Assembly: GCA_900230115.1 (NCBI GenBank) | Contig: LT907983.1 | Coordinates: 4,386,774 to 4,450,773, forward strand | Reading direction: 5' to 3' | From: Spirosomataceae bacterium TFI 002 | GTDB taxonomy: Bacteria > Bacteroidota > Bacteroidia > Cytophagales > Spirosomataceae | DNA: 64,000 nucleotides | The notes under the pieces: model-generated | The model's database searches: none | What the model saw: the letters and a program-made list of their open reading frames with translations, nothing else | What the model was told of the DNA's origin: nothing | Shown: positions 60,635-64,000 of the stretch, piece by piece | Layout of the letters: each line of letters opens with the position of its first letter | Position numbering within the stretch: the stretch's first letter is position 1 | Translations under genes and position numbers: made by a program

Positions 60635-62014
60635 TTATACTGTTGCCTTTTGCCACCTACCGCTTTTAAAGTAAATGATTGCAATAATTGCGAGTAAAGT
60701 TTCACTGATAATTAGTGCGTAAAATACCCCTTCTTCTTGCCAGCCCACTACTTCGCCTAGGTAATAGGCAAGGGGAATTTGAATGGCCCAAAAACATATT
60801 AAATTAAAAACGGTTGGAGCAGCCGTGTCACCAGCACCATTAATTGCTTGAGTAATTACCATTCCAGCTCCAAAGAATACGTAACCAATGGCAAGTATTT
60901 TTAAACATAAAACCCCTGTCTCTACTACTCTTGGAGTAGAATCAAACCAAGAAACAAAGCTTTCTGCAAAGAAGAAAAACACAATGGCGATGACAAATAA
61001 AAACGCCATGTTAATGTAGGCAACTTTCCACGCTGATTTGGCTGCTCGATCTGGTTTTCCGGCTCCTAAATTCTGTCCCACAAGTGTTGCTGCCGAGTTT
61101 GATAGGCCCCAAGAGGGAAGTATGGTGAATATGATGATTCTAATTGCAATGGTATAGCCAGCGATTACCTCACTTCCATAAATAGAAAGTATTCTTACCA
61201 AAAATACCCAACTAGCAGATTGTATAAGGAACTGAGCAGTGCTTCCAGCCCCAATCCGTAATATGTTTACTATGATTTTTCTTGCCGGTCTAAATAAAGT
61301 TGCGGTTAGTTTAATCTTTTGATTATCACCCAATAAGGCCCAAAGTTGATATATTACGCCAACGGTTCGTCCTATTAGCGTGGCATATGCAGCACCTTCA
61401 ACTCCAATTTCGAATACAGGTATAAACAAGAAGTCTAAAAATATATTTAGCACATTAGCAATGATAACTGACTTCATTGCTGTCGAGGCGTTGCCCGCTC
61501 CTCGCAGTGCACCACTCAATGTGAAAATAAGTATAATGATAGGAGCACTAATAAATTGAATTTCGGTGTATCGCACACCCGCTTCAACAACGCTGGGTTC
61601 AGCACCCATCATTTGCAATATTCTTTCAGCATTTAAATAGCCGAAAACTGCGATGACCAGACCTATTACTACTGATATTAATATTATTTGAGCAAGAGCT
61701 TTTCCGCCTTCTTCAGGGTTCTTTTCTCCTATTCTGCGTGCAATCACTGCAGATGATGCAATACTAATTCCCCAAGCTAGCGAATACACAAGTGTTAAAA
61801 CAGATTCCGTAAGTCCTACTGTAGCTACTCCATCAATGCCAACATACCTAGCCACAAAGAATGCGTCTACCAAAGCGAATAATGCCTCAAAGGACATTTC
61901 TATCACCATAGGTAGGGAGAGTAAGAAAATAGCCTTGTTTATAGAAAGCTCGGTGAAGTCGCGATTTTCATCGTGCTGGAGGCTTTCTTTAATAAGTGAA
62001 AGGATTTTTTTCAT
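60635..62014 (-). CDS. MATE-family multidrug/sodium efflux transporter
   Basis: 459 residues, the usual size, with about 12 membrane helices in two similar halves. Conserved signs: 'IFLLSLPMVIEMSFEALFALVDAFFVARYVGIDGVATVGL' at the start, 'GALRGAGNASTAMKSVIIANVLNIFLDFLFIPVFEIGVEGAAYATLIGR' around 165-215, and 'AATLVGQNLGAGKPDRAAKSAWKVAYI' opening the second half, then 'QAINGAGDTAAPTVFNLICFWAIQIPLAYYLG'. It exports cationic drugs or metabolites with Na+ or H+. Substrate unknown. Its stop is 9 bp from the convergent TonB-C-like gene; its start faces nhaC across 104 bp. Confidence 0.95.
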   Translation of the reverse strand: MKKILSLIKESLQHDENRDFTELSINKAIFLLSLPMVIEMSFEALFALVDAFFVARYVGIDGVATVGLTESVLTLVYSLAWGISIASSAVIARRIGEKNPEEGGKALAQIILISVVIGLVIAVFGYLNAERILQMMGAEPSVVEAGVRYTEIQFISAPIIILIFTLSGALRGAGNASTAMKSVIIANVLNIFLDFLFIPVFEIGVEGAAYATLIGRTVGVIYQLWALLGDNQKIKLTATLFRPARKIIVNILRIGAGSTAQFLIQSASWVFLVRILSIYGSEVIAGYTIAIRIIIFTILPSWGLSNSAATLVGQNLGAGKPDRAAKSAWKVAYINMAFLFVIAIVFFFFAESFVSWFDSTPRVVETGVLCLKILAIGYVFFGAGMVITQAINGAGDTAAPTVFNLICFWAIQIPLAYYLGEVVGWQEEGVFYALIISETLLAIIAIIYFKSGRWQKATV

Positions 62015-62066
62015 TGGTCTAAAAAGAGGTTCGCAATTTATAGCTAATTTTTCTATTCAAAGTTCC

Positions 62067-62094
62067 TTTGTCGATTGAGTTTATGTTATTTTTG
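62067..62094 (+). promoter_or_regulatory. Promoter of the nhaC gene
   Basis: TTTG (62067-62070), 16-bp gap, TATTTTTG (62087-62094), 24 bp before the ATG; fits the Bacteroidota -33/-7 pattern with slightly short spacing. Confidence 0.5.
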
Positions 62095-62118
62095 GCTAAA
62101 CTCTAAAAAACGAACCCT

Positions 62119-63567
62119 ATGGCAGAAGCCGAAAACAACCTACCACTATATAAAGCACTCATTCCAGTTATTGCGTTAGTTACGCTTCTTGCTATCAACG
62201 TAAGTATATTTGGCGATGATGCTCTTTCGGGTTCCAATCAGTTCTTACTCTTGGTGGGTGGAGCGGTTGCAGCTGTGGTTGGTTTTGCTTCCAAAATAAG
62301 TTTCAGCGATATGCTGGAAAATGTTTCTAAAAACATTAAATCTACATCAGGGGCAATTCTTATTCTTCTATTTGTGGGAGCCTTGTCCGGAACGTGGCTA
62401 ATTGGCGGAATCATTCCAGCAATGATTTATTATGGCCTACAAATCTTAGATCCGAGTTACTTTTTACCTGCCTGCGTAGTTATTTGTGCTATTATTTCTG
62501 TTGCTACTGGTAGTAGTTGGACTACTTCTGCAACTGTTGGAATCGCTTTAGTTGCTATAGGCAATTCACTTGGTTTTGATTCTGGAATAGTTGCAGGTGC
62601 GGCCATTTCAGGTGCTTATTTTGGAGATAAAATGTCTCCACTTTCGGATACAACCAATCTTGCACCAGCCATGGCAGGGACAGATTTGTTCACCCACATC
62701 AAGTATATGGGGTACACTACTATTCCGAGTGTGATTGTAACCTTGATAGCATTTATAATCATTGGACTAACTCAAGATGTAGGAGGTACGGCGGAAACGT
62801 CATCTACATTAACTGATATTGAAGCAGCATTCAATATTACTCCTTGGGTATTTTTAGTACCGGTGATTGTGATTTTTTTAATTATCAAAAAAACGGAGCC
62901 TTTGATCGCTCTCTTTGTTGGAGCAATTTTAGGAGCTCTTTCTGCAATTATATTTCAACCAGATGTTTTAGCAAAAATTGGTGGGGGAGAAGTACTGAAT
63001 TTTGAAACTGGATATAAAGGTGTGCTCAATGCCTTAACAGTGTCAACTTCGGTAGAGTCTAGTAATACTCAACTTGCCGACCTTTTCCAAGCTAAAGGAA
63101 TGTCTGGGATGTTAAACACTATATGGTTGATAATGTGTGCGATGGTTTTTGGAGGAATAATGGAAGCTATAGGAGCATTAGCAACGATATCAAGAAGCTT
63201 ACTTAGTGTTGCAAAAAGTATTTTTGGACTTTTTGCGAGCACTGTAGGAAGTTGTTTGGCACTCAACTTTACGGCATCCGACCAATACTTAGCAATTGTA
63301 ATTCCAGGGAAAATGTTTGCCAAAGCATACGAAGAAAAAGGCTTAGCACCTGAAAATTTAAGTAGAACTCTTGAAGACTCGGGAACGGTAACATCCGTGT
63401 TAATACCTTGGAATACTTGTGGAGCATACCAGTCTAATGTGTTAGGGGTGGATACAATGAGTTACGTTCCTTATGCCATTTTTAATTATGTGAGTCCTAT
63501 AATGACTCTTATTTTTGCAGCATTTAGAATTAAAATAAAAATGCTTGCTGAAGCGAAAAAAGACTAA
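62119..63567 (+). CDS. nhaC: Na+/H+ antiporter, NhaC family
   Basis: 482 residues, about 11-12 membrane helices. Family wording: 'LLFVGALSGTWLIGGIIPAMIYYGLQILDPSYFLPACVVICAIISVATGSSWTTSATVGIALVAIG', 'GAAISGAYFGDKMSPLSDTTNLAPAMAGTDLFTHIKYM' (the D-K-x-S-P-L-S-D-T-T-N-L-A motif, ion-binding Asp) and 'EDSGTVTSVLIPWNTCGAYQSNVLGV'. It exchanges cytoplasmic Na+ for H+, or lactate/malate in some relatives of the family (MleN). Expected in a marine organism. The stop overlaps the polX start (TAATG). Confidence 0.93.
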   Translation: MAEAENNLPLYKALIPVIALVTLLAINVSIFGDDALSGSNQFLLLVGGAVAAVVGFASKISFSDMLENVSKNIKSTSGAILILLFVGALSGTWLIGGIIPAMIYYGLQILDPSYFLPACVVICAIISVATGSSWTTSATVGIALVAIGNSLGFDSGIVAGAAISGAYFGDKMSPLSDTTNLAPAMAGTDLFTHIKYMGYTTIPSVIVTLIAFIIIGLTQDVGGTAETSSTLTDIEAAFNITPWVFLVPVIVIFLIIKKTEPLIALFVGAILGALSAIIFQPDVLAKIGGGEVLNFETGYKGVLNALTVSTSVESSNTQLADLFQAKGMSGMLNTIWLIMCAMVFGGIMEAIGALATISRSLLSVAKSIFGLFASTVGSCLALNFTASDQYLAIVIPGKMFAKAYEEKGLAPENLSRTLEDSGTVTSVLIPWNTCGAYQSNVLGVDTMSYVPYAIFNYVSPIMTLIFAAFRIKIKMLAEAKKD

Positions 63568-64000
63568 TGATTTCGAATTCAACTATATCTGAAATACTCG
63601 AGTTAACGAGTAAACTTCTTACTTTACACGACAGAGACGAAAATAGAGCTAAAGCGTTAGGAGCAATCTCTTTTACAATTGATCGCCTTACTGATTCTAT
63701 TTTCAATTTGGATACAACAGAGATCCAAAAAATTAGAGGAATTGGAAAATCTGTAGCTACAAGTATTGAAGAAATCAAAACAACTGGTTCACTTGCAGAG
63801 CTTGATGGTCTTATAGCCGAAACACCAGAGGGAGTACTTGAGCTTTTTAAGGTAAAGGGTATTGGAGTAAAGAAAATTAAAACGCTTTGGAAAGAGCTTG
63901 GAATAGATAATCTAAATGAACTCAGGATTGCTTGTGAAAATGGCAAAATTGCGGGAACAAAGGGTTTTGGAGAAAAAACACAAACTTCAATTTTAGAATC
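63567..64000 (+). CDS. polX: DNA polymerase/3'-5' exonuclease PolX, N-terminal part (runs off window)
   Basis: The ATG at 63567 overlaps the nhaC stop by 1 nt and the frame is open to the window end (144 codons). The sequence opens with an 8-kDa-type domain ('ISEILELTSKLLTLHDRDENRAKALGAISFTIDRL'). Then come helix-hairpin-helix units 'IQKIRGIGKSVATSIEEIKTTGSLAELDGL' and 'LELFKVKGIGVKKIKTLWKELGIDNLNELRIACENGKIAGTKGFGEKTQTSIL'. This is the standard start of family-X polymerases with C-terminal PHP domain (about 550-570 residues in full). It fills gaps in base-excision repair. The catalytic residues lie outside the window. Confidence 0.9.
   Translation, partial: MISNSTISEILELTSKLLTLHDRDENRAKALGAISFTIDRLTDSIFNLDTTEIQKIRGIGKSVATSIEEIKTTGSLAELDGLIAETPEGVLELFKVKGIGVKKIKTLWKELGIDNLNELRIACENGKIAGTKGFGEKTQTSILE

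Overview
The window is AT-rich DNA from a member of the Bacteroidota. Evidence: a SusC/SusD pair, a hybrid two-component regulator (HTCS), a type IX secretion (T9SS) sorting domain, PcrB, lipobox-type secreted enzymes, few strong Shine-Dalgarno sites, and TAnnTTTG-type -7 promoter boxes. A Cytophagales-like marine or algal-associated organism fits the gene set, but the genus cannot be read from the sequence.

Region 1 (1-32674) is the end of a polysaccharide-utilisation locus (PUL). It holds the C-terminus of a SusC receptor, a SusD lipoprotein, a GH78 alpha-L-rhamnosidase, five S1 sulfatases, a 1287-residue multidomain glycosidase candidate and a TIM-barrel/beta-propeller fusion. A five-gene rhamnose operon follows: rhaEW, rhaI, a sugar kinase, lldD and an NCS1-like permease. 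A 1418-residue HTCS regulator ends the locus. The logic is coherent. The polymer is bound and imported by SusCD, desulfated, and cut to L-rhamnose. Rhamnose is isomerised, phosphorylated and split to DHAP plus lactaldehyde, which is oxidised to L-lactate and then to pyruvate. Sulfated rhamnose points to an ulvan-like green-algal glycan (inference). A short motif, CAGGAT-N-GTTT, lies 50-69 bp upstream of three PUL genes in matching orientation. A rearranged form precedes the rhamnose operon. The locus is scarred by a dead IS3-family transposase, two inverted IS-end-like repeats around a sulfatase pair, and a frameshift in one sulfatase.

Region 2 (about 32.7-39.2 kb) is an accessory island next to a tRNA-Thr(UGU). 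It contains a tyrosine-recombinase remnant whose catalytic Tyr is Cys, a cold-shock-like gene fragment, possible IS21-type ends, and a complete AbiE-type (type IV) toxin-antitoxin pair with a clear operator. It also has a type I restriction hsdR gene collapsed to its two ends, and an unassigned four-gene module: a large unknown protein, an excisionase-like HTH, a ribbon-helix-helix-like protein and a single-pass membrane protein. This module carries striking inverted repeats and is the best candidate for something undescribed.

Region 3 (39.2-64.0 kb) is ordinary chromosome. It includes a DUF349 protein, pdxH, an alpha/beta hydrolase, a serine-palmitoyltransferase-like enzyme and a PBP4-type DacB. 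A tight plus-strand operon runs beta-CASP nuclease, accA, HAD, site-2 protease, acyltransferase, metZ-like, osmC-like, thyA. A minus-strand group runs recQ, small membrane protein, pcrB, folK, DUF2141. The window ends with a T9SS metalloprotease, a TonB-C-like protein, a MATE exporter, an NhaC antiporter and the start of polX.
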